Positions 1-9,710 are shown, numbered from the stretch's first letter. The stretch: DNA of 64,000 nt from Leptolyngbya sp. FACHB-8 (GCF_014695575.1 NZ_JACJOO010000075.1:1-64000), one strand, 5' to 3'. The notes: generated by a model not told the origin, from the sequence alone. Made by a program: numbers and translations.

Positions 1-157
1 GTTCGCGCCCGACGGGCGCGAACTCTCGGCTTTGAAGCCTGAAAATAGCCCGCCTTCGGCGGGCTATTTTCAGGCTTCAATTCAAAATGAGAATTGCTGT
101 TTTTCGAGTGCCGCGCGAAGCGCGGCACTCGAAAAAGCCCTTAACCCGAACTGAGGT
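1..157. mobile_element. Composite hairpin element, family B right part joined to family A-type end
   Basis: The stretch holds three perfect or near-perfect hairpins. One is at 1-23. The second is a 23-bp perfect stem (arms 32-54 and 58-80, loop TTC). The third is a 17-bp stem (arms 100-116 and 120-136, loop GAA). The part up to 99 ends in GAATTGCTG like family B, and the part to 157 ends in CCCGAACTGAGGT like family A (full copies at 32280, 35092 and 44416). The left end may lie outside the window. It follows the 3' end of the kinase gene at 196, so the hairpins may also end its transcript. Confidence 0.7.
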
Positions 158-195
158 TACTTAATCAACGCGCACAGATCTATAGAACCTAGCAA

Positions 196-1917
196 TTATT
201 TGCTTGCTTCAGATACTGACGTGCTTAAACGACTGGTCAGTAGCATGATTTTAGGCAGCACCTGGGTCGGTTGGATAGGACGTATCAGGCAATCGTCGGC
301 TCCCACCTGCAGGGAACGAGCTTGGGAGTCCTGGGCATTGGGGGCTACGATCGCCAGAACTTTGAGATGCTTAGTTGTAGGGTTTTGTCGCAGATGGCGG
401 ATCAGCTCAAAGCCATCGATGTTGGGTTCATCGACACCCGTAATCACCGCATCGGGTTGGAGAACTTCAATCTGGTTCAGGGCTGTGGAGCTTTCAAGAA
501 TCCAAACCAGTTGGTAACCTGCGGTCGTGAGCATATCACAGAGGATGTTGGCACTTTCTTCGTGGTTCTCCACCAAGACGATCCGCTTTTGGCCACTGTC
601 GGTAGCAAGGCCCAGAGGGCTTTCGGGGATAGAACCGTGGACATCAGCTCGGGCGGGGAGTTGTATGGTGAAGACCGTACCGACCCCTACGGTTGAATCG
701 ACAGTGATGCGACCCCCATGCAGTTCTACCAATTGCTTGGTCAGGGCTAATCCCAGCCCTGTTCCCTGATAAACCCGATGGTAAGAAGTATCGAGTTGCT
801 GAAACTTTTGGAACAGGAGCGATCGCTTCTCTTCTGGAATACCAATGCCGGTATCTTTTACCTGCAAAATGGCTGAGTTCTCGTCGGCAAACACTCGTAG
901 GGTAACATGGCCCCCGTCAGGGGTGAATTTGATCGCATTGCTCAACAAGTTCAGAAGGATTTGTTGTACCCGATAGGGATCAGCGATGAAGCGATCGCGT
1001 CCCCCATCGACACGGGAGTCTAGTTCTAAATTGACGCCTCTCTGGTCAGCCACGTCCTGCATAATTTTGAGGGTTTGCTGTGACAACAGGGTCAAGGAAA
1101 AGGCCGATAATTTGAGGACAGTATTGCCTGCCTCTAGTTGGGATAAATCCAGAATGTCATTAATCAGCTCCAGCAAGTGCTGGCCACTGTCGTAGATAGT
1201 TTGAATAAAGCCCCGTTGGCGATCGTTTAACTCCCCTAGAGACCAGCGCAGTAGAGTTGCAGACATGCCAATAATGGCGGTCAGAGGGGTACGCAGCTCG
1301 TGGCTAATGGCAGCAATGAATTCGCTCTTGGCACGACTAGCCGTTTCTGCAGCCAGCATCGCATCGTGTAAATCCTGGGTGCGTTCTATAACTTGCTGTT
1401 CCAGGGTATCCCGTTGGGGCTGTGCTCCATTGAGGGACACACTGCCAGTTGTCACCGGGGCCGGGGCCAGCAGACGAGCCAGTTGTAGAGTGAATTCACT
1501 TTGAACCTGGGGATCGTTGAGCCGAGGTACAGGCAGAAACTTTTCCAGGGTTTCGACCAGAGTAGAGCGGGACTGAAGCTTTTGAATCACATAGTCTAAA
1601 AATGCTGAAATCGCTCCCGGCTCAAAACTTAAAGCGACAGCATAGGTATCAGCTTCCACCCCCGACGCATGACCGTTGGATTCAGCTGAGCCAATGGGAC
1701 GAGCGGTTAGCAGAGCGCTGAAGGCAGGCGAGATCACCAACCCAAAACTCTCTGCATTGCTCAGCAAAGGTGTGCGGGAAGAGATAAAAATTTCTTCTGT
1801 TAAGAAAATGGCCTGTGCGCCCATCCGTTGAGCCATCCGTCGCAGCAGTTCACGCAACTGCTCGAAGGTTTTGACCGGCAACATCTGGCAAAATATGGCA
1901 TCGTCTGAATCGGGCAT
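196..1917 (-). CDS. Hybrid histidine kinase with a degenerate receiver domain
   Basis: A 573-residue sensor kinase without membrane segments. Residues ~10-115 form an input region I do not recognise. A coiled linker (~165-200) leads to the dimerisation/phosphoacceptor motif SHELRTPL (His206). The HATPase domain shows the N box (LLNLLSNAIKFTP, ~321-333), DTGIGI (~355) and GTGLGLAL (~385). The C-terminal ~444-560 has the fold pattern of a receiver, but by alignment to the usual receiver pattern the phosphoacceptor Asp is Gly494, the Thr/Ser is Val524, the Lys is Arg546 and the acidic pair is Glu450-Asn451. It should therefore not be phosphorylated in the normal way. Kinase activity is expected by family; the signal and partner are unknown. 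No response regulator gene lies next to it in the window. Confidence 0.9.
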   Translation of the reverse strand: MPDSDDAIFCQMLPVKTFEQLRELLRRMAQRMGAQAIFLTEEIFISSRTPLLSNAESFGLVISPAFSALLTARPIGSAESNGHASGVEADTYAVALSFEPGAISAFLDYVIQKLQSRSTLVETLEKFLPVPRLNDPQVQSEFTLQLARLLAPAPVTTGSVSLNGAQPQRDTLEQQVIERTQDLHDAMLAAETASRAKSEFIAAISHELRTPLTAIIGMSATLLRWSLGELNDRQRGFIQTIYDSGQHLLELINDILDLSQLEAGNTVLKLSAFSLTLLSQQTLKIMQDVADQRGVNLELDSRVDGGRDRFIADPYRVQQILLNLLSNAIKFTPDGGHVTLRVFADENSAILQVKDTGIGIPEEKRSLLFQKFQQLDTSYHRVYQGTGLGLALTKQLVELHGGRITVDSTVGVGTVFTIQLPARADVHGSIPESPLGLATDSGQKRIVLVENHEESANILCDMLTTAGYQLVWILESSTALNQIEVLQPDAVITGVDEPNIDGFELIRHLRQNPTTKHLKVLAIVAPNAQDSQARSLQVGADDCLIRPIQPTQVLPKIMLLTSRLSTSVSEASK

Positions 1918-2231
1918 AGAGGAGTCTGTCAGGGTGCAGCAACGGGTTTTGGGTCAAATGCCAAACCACTATCTATATCCATTCAATGAACTATAGAAAA
2001 ACTCGACGGACGAATTGGATTAGAAGTGGACAGATTGTGATAGTCGGGCGATCGCCCCAAATGCCAGTTCGCAGTTTCTTCGTAATCTATGCTACCTTGC
2101 TCAACTGCTCATCCTGGCAAACATAAGCTTTTTATGATAGCCCCTAAGAAAGTCTAAAGGCACTCTCATCACTTTCTTAAATCAATACTTTAGAGGATTC
2201 TTCTAAGGAGGTTTCTGCATAAGAATTTACT

Positions 2232-2280
2232 CAGGATGTTGGTGCTTCGCCCACGAAGCGGGCAAAGCACCAACATCCTG
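2232..2280. repeat. Long hairpin, 16-bp outer stem
   Basis: Arms 2232-2247 and 2265-2280 are exact reverse complements, with an inner GCTTCGCCC / GGGCAAAGC part-match around the apex. It is of the same kind as the hairpin cores of the other elements, but no second copy of its flanks was found in the window. Confidence 0.7.
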
Positions 2281-2377
2281 GGGGTAATTCATTGTTGAAA
2301 ATCTTCTAAAGACTTTAATTTTGGAGCTATTTCATAATCTTAAATCAAAGAACTTTGCAAAACTATTCAAAATAAAT

Positions 2378-2468
2378 TAGGACTTACGCAAGTCCGCTAT
2401 ATCTAGACCACCTTTGTTGTGGGTAGGCTGCTCTGCACCCCACCCACAACAAAGATGTGTAAGTCCTG
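2378..2468. mobile_element. Family C MITE-like element, 91 bp
   Basis: The ends are AGGACTTACGCA and GTAAGTCCTG. Flanking TAAAT at 2373-2377 and 2469-2473 looks like a 5-bp target duplication. Inside is a stem built on TTTGTTGTGGGT. The element is the same length as the copy at 6615-6705 but lies in the opposite orientation. It has no coding capacity. Confidence 0.75.
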
Positions 2469-2659
2469 TAAATGTTCACAGTAAACAAGATAAGTACTGC
2501 ATCAAACGCTTTCAATTGTTCGCCATAAAGCCCTTGAACCTGAGTCACTAGTACGACAGGCAAAGCTCGCTGTACTCGTAAAACTTAGACGTAGCAGTTG
2601 TGCTCAACCCACCCTTCAAAAACAATTTAGGATTTTTAGTACCTGGTGGCTTAATGCCT

Positions 2660-2703
2660 GTGTTGGGTGGTGTGGAATGCTTTGCACCCACACCACCCAA
2701 CAC
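2660..2703. repeat. 16-bp perfect hairpin ahead of cobN
   Basis: Arms 2660-2675 and 2688-2703 (GTGTTGGGTGGTGTGG and its complement) pair fully around an 11-12-base apex containing TGCTTTGCA. An upstream ATG for cobN at 2677 falls in the apex, which argues that the longer reading frame is not the real start. Confidence 0.75.
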
Positions 2704-2778
2704 ACGGTTGATTTCCGCTACTTAGCTGACGTTGAGCCCTTTCAGTCTAAATTGAATAAGCGGCTCAGAGCTTCGTAT

Positions 2779-5700
2779 ATGCATCGTCTCCCTGCCTCTC
2801 CCGGTGGCTGGAATCCTGACACCGAAGGCGTTATCTTTATCGACCAAACCCCGGCACCCATTATTTTTCTGACAGCGGCTGATACTGACATTTTGCTGTT
2901 GGGCCGCACTGTTGCGCAGCTTCCGTCCACTTTTCCGGAAATGCGGGTGGCAAACCTACTGCAACTTCAACAACAGCTCACCATTGATACCTACGCTGAC
3001 ACGGTTCTGGCCCATGCCTCGGTCATTGTGCTGCGACTACTCGGTGGGCGGGCTTACTGGCCCTATGGGCTAGAGGTGGTGCGGCAAACCGTGGAGCAAA
3101 CGGGAGCTGCCCTGTTGGTGTTACCAGGAGACGATCGCCCTGACCCTGAACTCATCAGCCATTCCACGGTCCCCCTGGCTCTGGTGAATCAGTTCTGGCG
3201 TTATCTGACAGAAGGCGGTCTGGAAAATATGGTCAATGGGTTGCGGTTTCTGGAGCATGCTTGCCTGAATCAGCCAGACGCTCCACCGCCGCCCAAGCCC
3301 GTCCCCCGAGTCGGTTGTTTAAATACGACTCAGCAGGGTAACGCAACGGATCCTCGCGTGGGGATTTTGTTCTATCGGGCACATTATCTCGCTGGAAATG
3401 TGGAACCTGTGGAGGCGTTAAGTCAGGCGATCGCTCAACGCCATCTGCAACCCGTCCCCATCTTCGTCTCCTCCCTGCGTGACCCCGATGCGCAGGAGGA
3501 TCTACTGGCTATCCTGCAACCCAAGGACGGCCCTGGCATTGATGCCTTACTGAACACCACAAGCTTCTCCCTGGCTCAGCTGGACACAGATGCTCCTGAT
3601 GTCAAGCTTTGGGAGACGCTCGATGTGCCCATCATTCAAACCATCTTCAGCGGCGGCTCCCAGGAGCAGTGGAAAGCTTTGAGCCGTGGCCTTTCCCCGC
3701 GAGATGTGGCCATGAACGTAGCCCTCCCCGAAGTGGATGGACGGATTATCGGCCGCGCAGTGTCCTTCAAAGCGGTGGTGCAGCAACATCCTCAACTCCA
3801 GGTCGAGGGCGTGGGGTATCGGGCGGTTGGCGATCGCATTCAGTGGACGGCTGACCTGGCTCAGGCCTGGGTCACTCTACGCCGCACACCACCCGAGCAA
3901 CGCAAAGTTGCGCTCATTCTCGCCAATTACCCCAGCCGAGACGGTCGCTTGGCCAACGGTGTGGGCCTAGATACGCCCGCCAGTTGTGTGGAGATTTTGC
4001 GATCGCTTCACCATGCTGGCTATACTCTAACCGAGGTTCCCGAAACTGGAGACGCGTTGATCGATTGCCTCACATCGGGAGTCACGAATGACCCCGAGGG
4101 GCAATATTTACGGGCTGTTCACCAATACCTTCCCTTAAAAGAGTATCAAACCTTCTTTGATACATTGCCGGAAGCCGCGCGCCAGGGCATTATTGAGCGC
4201 TGGGGGCAACCATCGTCAGAACATTTCGAAGACAAAGGTTTTCCCATTCCTGGCATTCAATTCGGCAACGTTTTCGTAGGAATTCAGCCGCCTCGGGGCT
4301 ACGATCGCGATCCCTCCCTCAACTACCACGCGCCTGATCTGGAACCCACGCACGACTACTTGGCGTATTACCAGTGGTTACGGCAACACTTTGGGGCACA
4401 GGCGATCGCCCACGTTGGCAAGCACGGCAACCTAGAATGGCTTCCCGGCAAAAGCGTGGCTCTCTCTGAGGATTGCTACCCGGAGATTGCCCTCGGTCCC
4501 TTACCTCACCTCTATCCCTTCATTGTCAATGATCCCGGCGAGGGCTCTCAGGCGAAACGCCGGGCTCAAGCCGTTATCCTTGACCACCTGACCCCACCCA
4601 TGACCCGTGCCGAACTTTACGGCTCGTTGATGCAACTGGAGGCTCTGGTGGATGAGTATTATGAGGCCCAGTCTCTCGATCCCACCCGGCTGCCTGCGAT
4701 TCAAGACCGCATTGAAGCCCTGGTCCGTCAGGAAAACTTAACGGCAGATCTCCAAACCTGGCTGGGCGCCACGGAAGCCATTGACCTGAAAACCGCGGAT
4801 TGGGGCGCTTTACTCACCGGGTTGGATGCCTGCCTTTGTGACCTGAAAGAAGCCCAAATCCGTGATGGGCTGCACGTTTTTGGTCAATGCCCTGAGGGGC
4901 GGCAACTACGCGATCTGGTGGTCGCGATCGCCCGTCACCCTGGCCCTCAGCGACTCGGTTTAACCCGAGCGATCGCCCAGGATTGGCAACTTTCCTTCGA
5001 TCCTCTAACCGCTACTCCCAACGAGCCATGGGAGGGTATTTTACCCAAATTGTTCAACATGCCATGCCGTCATCAGGGAGACGTGATTGAACAGTTAGAA
5101 ATTGCAGCAGCGACTTTCGTGGAATCCCTCTTAGAAGGAACAGCTTTTCCATTTCGGCCTGGAGCCGCAACGGTTCAAGAGCTGGCATGGGTGGGCGATC
5201 GCCTCTTACCCAACCTGCGTCGCACGTCCGAGGAAATCACCCATCTGCTGCGAGGTTTGGATGGCCGTTACGTTCCCAGCGGTGCCTCTGGAGCTCCAAC
5301 CCGGGGTCGTCCTGATGTGCTGCCCACAGGTCGTAACTTCTATTCGGTAGACATTCGCGCCATTCCCACAGAGACGGCATGGGATGTGGGGCGACGAGCA
5401 GCGGAAACGTTAATCGAGCGCTATACCCAGGAGAACGGCGAGTATCCCCAAACCCTGGGGCTGTCCATTTGGGGCACGTCTACGATGCGCACAGGTGGGG
5501 ATGATTTAGCAGAAGCTCTGGCACTCCTGGGAGTCCGTCCCGTGTGGGACGGGCCCTCCCGTCGAGTCGTGGATTTTGAAATTTTGCCCGTATCGGCCCT
5601 GGGTCGCCCCCGGGTGGACGTGACCCTGCGAATTTCAGGCTTCTTTCGGGATGCCTTTCCCAATTTGATTGATCTGTTTCATCAAGCCGTTCAAGCGGTC

Positions 5701-6534
5701 GCCGCTCTACCTGAGCCGGCAGAGGAGAATCCGTTGGCAGCGCGATCGCACCAGGAAGCCCAGGACTGGATTCAACAGGGCCTATCGGCAGAGCAGGCCG
5801 AGGGGCGATCGCGCCTGCGAATCTTCGGTTCCAAACCTGGAGCTTATGGAGCCGGGCTTCAGGGTTTGATCGAAGCACAAAACTGGAGCACGGATGATGA
5901 CCTGGCTCGTGCTTACTTAAATTGGAGCAGCTACGCCTACACCAGCCAGGGGGATGGCCAGTCGGCCCCCGAAGCCTTTGCTCAACGTCTGCGTCAGCTA
6001 CAGATTGTGCTGCACAATCAAGACAACCGCGAGCATGACCTGCTCGACTCGGATGATTACTACCAGTTCCAGGGAGGCATGACCGCTGCGGTACGTTCCC
6101 TCACGGGGCAAAATCCCACCACATATTTTGGCGACCACAGTCTGCCCGAAAATCCTCGCGTTCGTACCTTGCAGGAGGAAATGCGGCGAGTCTACCGCTC
6201 CCGTGTGATCAACCCCAAATGGATTGCCGGGGTCATGCGTCACGGTTATAAGGGAGCCTTCGAAATGGCTGCTACGGTTGATTACTTATTTGCTTACGAT
6301 GCCACAGCCCGTTGCGCCGATGATTTTATGTACCAGGGCGTTGCCGAGGCTTATGTGCTGGATGAGACCGTACAGGCGTTCGTACAATCTAAAAATCCCT
6401 GGGCTTTGCGAGATATGGCGGAACGTCTACTCGAAGCCCACCAACGGGGGCTCTGGCAACAAGTTGATAGGGCAACATTGGACGAGTTACGGGCGATCGC
6501 CCATGCCGCCGAAGCAACTATCGAAGCGCGTTAG
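2779..6534 (+). CDS. cobN: Cobaltochelatase large subunit CobN
   Basis: A 1251-residue CobN/magnesium-chelatase H-type protein, the usual family length. By family, it inserts cobalt into hydrogenobyrinic a,c-diamide in cobalamin synthesis, in the cytoplasm, with an AAA+ partner complex; in cyanobacteria the ChlI/ChlD-type subunits may serve. Recognisable blocks include HVGKHGNLEWLPGK (metal/porphyrin-binding His region), GTSTMRTGGDDLAEAL and HGYKGAFEMAATVDYLFAYD near the C terminus. I chose the ATG at 2779 (MHRLPASPGGW). The longer frame from 2677 begins inside a hairpin and adds 34 residues without family character. No other cobalamin gene is in the window. It could be confused with ChlH, but length and motifs favour CobN. 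Confidence 0.92.
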   Translation: MHRLPASPGGWNPDTEGVIFIDQTPAPIIFLTAADTDILLLGRTVAQLPSTFPEMRVANLLQLQQQLTIDTYADTVLAHASVIVLRLLGGRAYWPYGLEVVRQTVEQTGAALLVLPGDDRPDPELISHSTVPLALVNQFWRYLTEGGLENMVNGLRFLEHACLNQPDAPPPPKPVPRVGCLNTTQQGNATDPRVGILFYRAHYLAGNVEPVEALSQAIAQRHLQPVPIFVSSLRDPDAQEDLLAILQPKDGPGIDALLNTTSFSLAQLDTDAPDVKLWETLDVPIIQTIFSGGSQEQWKALSRGLSPRDVAMNVALPEVDGRIIGRAVSFKAVVQQHPQLQVEGVGYRAVGDRIQWTADLAQAWVTLRRTPPEQRKVALILANYPSRDGRLANGVGLDTPASCVEILRSLHHAGYTLTEVPETGDALIDCLTSGVTNDPEGQYLRAVHQYLPLKEYQTFFDTLPEAARQGIIERWGQPSSEHFEDKGFPIPGIQFGNVFVGIQPPRGYDRDPSLNYHAPDLEPTHDYLAYYQWLRQHFGAQAIAHVGKHGNLEWLPGKSVALSEDCYPEIALGPLPHLYPFIVNDPGEGSQAKRRAQAVILDHLTPPMTRAELYGSLMQLEALVDEYYEAQSLDPTRLPAIQDRIEALVRQENLTADLQTWLGATEAIDLKTADWGALLTGLDACLCDLKEAQIRDGLHVFGQCPEGRQLRDLVVAIARHPGPQRLGLTRAIAQDWQLSFDPLTATPNEPWEGILPKLFNMPCRHQGDVIEQLEIAAATFVESLLEGTAFPFRPGAATVQELAWVGDRLLPNLRRTSEEITHLLRGLDGRYVPSGASGAPTRGRPDVLPTGRNFYSVDIRAIPTETAWDVGRRAAETLIERYTQENGEYPQTLGLSIWGTSTMRTGGDDLAEALALLGVRPVWDGPSRRVVDFEILPVSALGRPRVDVTLRISGFFRDAFPNLIDLFHQAVQAVAALPEPAEENPLAARSHQEAQDWIQQGLSAEQAEGRSRLRIFGSKPGAYGAGLQGLIEAQNWSTDDDLARAYLNWSSYAYTSQGDGQSAPEAFAQRLRQLQIVLHNQDNREHDLLDSDDYYQFQGGMTAAVRSLTGQNPTTYFGDHSLPENPRVRTLQEEMRRVYRSRVINPKWIAGVMRHGYKGAFEMAATVDYLFAYDATARCADDFMYQGVAEAYVLDETVQAFVQSKNPWALRDMAERLLEAHQRGLWQQVDRATLDELRAIAHAAEATIEAR

Positions 6535-6614
6535 AGCCTGTTTGTAAGCAAACATAAAATCTCCGAAAGCTTTGTCGCAAGCTTATTAGGCAGCACAATT
6601 TTTGGAAATTTTAT

Positions 6615-6705
6615 CAGGACTTACGCATTTGTGTTGTGGGTGGGGTGCTTCGCACCCCACCCACAACACAAATACGCTACAGATAGCGGACTTGCGTAAG
6701 TCCTG
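6615..6705. mobile_element. Family C MITE-like element, 91 bp, inverted relative to the 2378 copy
   Basis: The ends are CAGGACTTACGCA and TGCGTAAGTCCTG. TTTAT at 6610-6614 is repeated at 6706-6710. The core hairpin (GTGTTGTGGGTGGGGTGC, apex TTC) is perfect. The AGCGGACTTGCG segment sits at the right, the mirror image of the 2378 copy. Confidence 0.8.
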
Positions 6706-7134
6706 TTTATGTTTGATTGAATTGAGTTATTTGATACCAGAATTCATGAATGCTCGATAGTTAAAGTCTACTCACCTTCCAACATGAGTTGAGTTCCACC
6801 ACTTCGTACTGGCCTCAAGTGTCATTTAGGAAGCCTATTGTTGTTAGAAATGAAAGACGATAGCCAACAATTCATCATGGTATAAATCAGAACAATAGAC
6901 TTAGCAGTTCTGACTAGGTTCATCGCATTAAGCAGAATGTCCTTAACCTGTAAATTACCCGGGTCGGGTACTTACATCACCTCGTTATCCTTGCCAAAAT
7001 CAACACATCCCAGACGCGAAATGCCTAACAATTTGCATTCCAAATTCACGGCATAGATTTTACAAAATCATTACGGCTAGTCCTGTAGGTCATGTTAAGC
7101 ACAGGTTCTAATGCCGATTTCGTCTCAAGTTTAA

Positions 7135-7167
7135 TCTCCTATGCATGCATGCGAATTGCATAGGAGA
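7135..7167. repeat. 11-bp inverted repeat upstream of the protease gene
   Basis: TCTCCTATGCA (7135-7145) and TGCATAGGAGA (7157-7167) pair exactly. The site lies 83 bp before the protease start, so it could be in the leader or be an operator. Function not shown. Confidence 0.45.
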
Positions 7168-7249
7168 CAGCGCAATATATGGGCCTTGCGATCGCACTTC
7201 TAGCGATGCACCCATCACAACTTCACTCAATTTCCAAAGGAATGATTGT

Positions 7250-9493
7250 ATGACTACTCCGAATGATCCGCTGTTTTCACAACAGTGGCACCTTTCCAAT
7301 ACGGGTCAATCTGGTGGCACCGCTGGGATGGATTTGAACGTATTACCCGTGTGGGACGATTACACGGGACGAGGGGTACGGGTTGGCGTGATGGACGACA
7401 GTGTGGAATACCTCCATCCCGACCTGAATGATAACTATGACACCAGCATCGACATCGACACCTCCGAGCGCGACGACGATGCCGCCCCAACCTGGTATGA
7501 CGACATACACGGCACCTCTGTTGCTGGCTTAATTGCCGCTGAGGCAAACAACGGCATTGGTGGAACCGGTGTCGCCCCCGATGCTACTCTGGCTGGCATT
7601 CGCCTTGACTTCTATGACTACAACTTTGAAGCCAATGCCAGCTATGGGTTCCGGCAGATGGCCAACTTCGATGTAGTCAATAACAGTTGGGGATACAGCT
7701 ACCCCTTCTACGATAACTTTGACGGCAAGCCGGGCATGCCTTTTTACCGAGATGCTCTACAGTACGCCGTAGAAAATGGCCGGGGCGGCCTCGGAACCTC
7801 CATTGTCTTTGCAGCAGGTAATAGCCGGACGTGGGGTGATAATGCTAACTTCCACAACCTGAATAATTCCCGCTTCACCATCGCTGTAGCAGCGCTGACC
7901 CACACAGGGGTGCATACCTATTACAGCAGCCCCGGTGTCAATCTGCTGGTATCCGCTTTCGGAGGGGATACCCCCGAAGATGGCATTGTCACAACGGATC
8001 GCACAGGATACGACGGGTACAGCGGGGATGACTATACCAACCAATTTGGCGGCACTTCTTCCGCGGCACCCATGGTAACGGGTGTGATCGCCCTTATGCT
8101 GGAAGCCAACCCTAACCTGGGTTATCGGGATGTTCAGGAGATTCTGGCCTACTCGGCTCGTCAGGTCGATGTAGACAACAACACCTGGCTCACCAATGGA
8201 GCCACTAACTGGAATGGTGGTGGCTTACACCACAGCAGCGACTACGGCTTCGGGCTCGTAGATGCACGAGCCGCCGTCCGCCTGGCAGAAACTTGGACAA
8301 CCCAGCATACCTATAGCAACGAAGCCCAAGCCCAGGTGTCTTCCAGCCCAGCAGCAGCCATCCCCGACAATGGTGAAGTATCCAGCCAGATCACTCTGAC
8401 CGAGGAGATGGACATCGACCATGTCGAGGTAGTGGTTGACATTAGCCATACCTGGATTGGGGACTTAGAACTGGTGCTGACCTCCCCTGATGGCACCGAG
8501 AGCATTCTAACAAGCCGTCCAGGAGCGACGGAGTTCAGTCCTAACGGGTTGGATTCTGACAATCTACGGTTTACCTTTGGCACTACCCAATTTTGGGGTG
8601 AGGAAAGTGAGGGTACCTGGACTTTAACGGTTCGCGATCGCGCCCTATTTGACACCGGGGTGTTGCAAAGCTGGACATTACGGGTCTATGGCGACGAGAA
8701 CACCAGCGATAACGTCTACATCTACACAGATGCCTACGGCACCGTTCCGAACGACTCCGCCCGCACAACTCTAACTGACAACAGTGGTCTGGATACCCTC
8801 AATGCCGCTGCTACAACCACCGATCTCGTGCTGAATTTAACGGCTGGTTCAACCAGCACGATCGCCGGACGCACCCTCACCATCGCTGCTGATACCACCA
8901 TTGAGCAAGCCTTTAGCGGCGATGGCAATGACACGATTTCAGGCAATGACGCCGCTAACTTCCTGCGGAGTGGCCGAGGCAATGACAACACAACGGGGGC
9001 AGCAGGTAATGACATCATCTGGGGTGAGCAAGGTAACGATCGGCTCAACGGTAGCAATGGTAGCGATTCCCTGATTGGTGGAGCTGGGGCTGACAACTTA
9101 CTCGGTGGGGCAGCTTCCGATCGCCTTACGGGTGGAGACGGTGCCGATACCTTCCGATTCGCCGCTAACAGTGCATTTGGGGCTGTATCCCTGGGTATCG
9201 ACCTGATCACCGACTTCATTAACGGCGTTGATCGAATTATGCTGAGCAAGAGCACCTTCTCAGCCCTGCTCAGCACGATCGGAACTGGCTTCTCCCAGGC
9301 GTCTGAATTTGCCCAGGTTGCCAACAACACCCTGGTAGACAACAGCAGTGCGCTGATTGTCTACAGCCAGGCCAGCAACACCCTCTACTACAACGCTAAC
9401 GGCACCGAATTGGGACTTGGCGATGGTGGCAGATTTGCAATCTTGAGAGGTGTGGCAAACTTGACCGCTCAAAGCTTCATCTTGCAGGCTTAA
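7250..9493 (+). CDS. Secreted S8 (subtilisin/kexin-type) serine protease with P domain and RTX repeats
   Basis: A 747-residue protein. The catalytic domain runs ~1-360: Asp in GVRVGVMDDSVE, His in DIHGTSVAGLIAAE, Ser in GGTSSAAPMVTG, with the oxyanion Asn expected in VNNSWGY or AAGN. A kexin-like P domain follows (VEVVVDISHTWIGDLEL to TWTLTVRDRA). The C terminus has RTX calcium-binding nonapeptides (GDGNDTISG, GNDIIWGEQGND, GGAGADNLLGG, GGDGADTFRF). There is no N-terminal signal peptide, and RTX repeats usually mean type I secretion, so it is probably an extracellular calcium-dependent protease. I chose the ATG at 7250 because AAAGGA lies 8 bases upstream; the longer frame from 7145 overlaps the inverted repeat. 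No secretion genes are adjacent. Confidence 0.93.
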   Translation: MTTPNDPLFSQQWHLSNTGQSGGTAGMDLNVLPVWDDYTGRGVRVGVMDDSVEYLHPDLNDNYDTSIDIDTSERDDDAAPTWYDDIHGTSVAGLIAAEANNGIGGTGVAPDATLAGIRLDFYDYNFEANASYGFRQMANFDVVNNSWGYSYPFYDNFDGKPGMPFYRDALQYAVENGRGGLGTSIVFAAGNSRTWGDNANFHNLNNSRFTIAVAALTHTGVHTYYSSPGVNLLVSAFGGDTPEDGIVTTDRTGYDGYSGDDYTNQFGGTSSAAPMVTGVIALMLEANPNLGYRDVQEILAYSARQVDVDNNTWLTNGATNWNGGGLHHSSDYGFGLVDARAAVRLAETWTTQHTYSNEAQAQVSSSPAAAIPDNGEVSSQITLTEEMDIDHVEVVVDISHTWIGDLELVLTSPDGTESILTSRPGATEFSPNGLDSDNLRFTFGTTQFWGEESEGTWTLTVRDRALFDTGVLQSWTLRVYGDENTSDNVYIYTDAYGTVPNDSARTTLTDNSGLDTLNAAATTTDLVLNLTAGSTSTIAGRTLTIAADTTIEQAFSGDGNDTISGNDAANFLRSGRGNDNTTGAAGNDIIWGEQGNDRLNGSNGSDSLIGGAGADNLLGGAASDRLTGGDGADTFRFAANSAFGAVSLGIDLITDFINGVDRIMLSKSTFSALLSTIGTGFSQASEFAQVANNTLVDNSSALIVYSQASNTLYYNANGTELGLGDGGRFAILRGVANLTAQSFILQA

Positions 9494-9549
9494 TTTCGGT
9501 TATCCAAGTTGCGTCAATATTGGAGCGCACTTTAAAACTCCCTGGAAGG

Positions 9550-9645
9550 TTTTTTCATGTGCAAAGCGCACGAAAAAATAACTTCTAAACCAGCCCTGGG
9601 TTGCTGAATGAAAGAAGCCCGATGTTTGCAAAACATTGGGCTTCT
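9550..9645. terminator. Two hairpins after the S8 protease gene
   Basis: The first hairpin (9550-9578, TTTTTTCATGTGC against GCGCACGAAAAAA) has the CGTGCGC-type apex seen after several other genes. The second (9613-9645, AGAAGCCCGATGTT against its near-complement) is followed by ATTTCTTT and resembles a rho-independent terminator. TTGCTGAATG and CTCAGCAAC frame the second hairpin, as at 13369. Confidence 0.65.
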
Positions 9646-9710
9646 ATTTCTTTGGACTCAGCAACGTTAACTTGCAGCGGTAAGACAATCATTCAGGTAC
9701 TGTTCTGGAC

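Larger units (their letters stand above)
1918..2778. other. Intergenic region between the divergent kinase and cobN genes
   Basis: This 860-bp spacer separates the divergent kinase (-) and cobN (+) genes. It holds a hairpin at 2232-2280, a family C element at 2378-2468 and a hairpin at 2660-2703 just ahead of cobN. I see no convincing cobalamin riboswitch and no clear promoter elsewhere in it. Confidence 0.6.
6535..7249. other. Intergenic region cobN to S8 protease
   Basis: This 715-bp spacer contains a family C element at 6615-6705 and, just before the protease gene, an 11-bp inverted repeat at 7135-7167. The ~400 bp between them has no open frame or repeat that I can interpret. Confidence 0.6.

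Noticed and set aside
2041-2778. Possible cobalamin riboswitch before cobN
   Set aside because: I did not find the conserved GCCACTG-type box or a plausible long folded leader; the space is taken by repeat elements.
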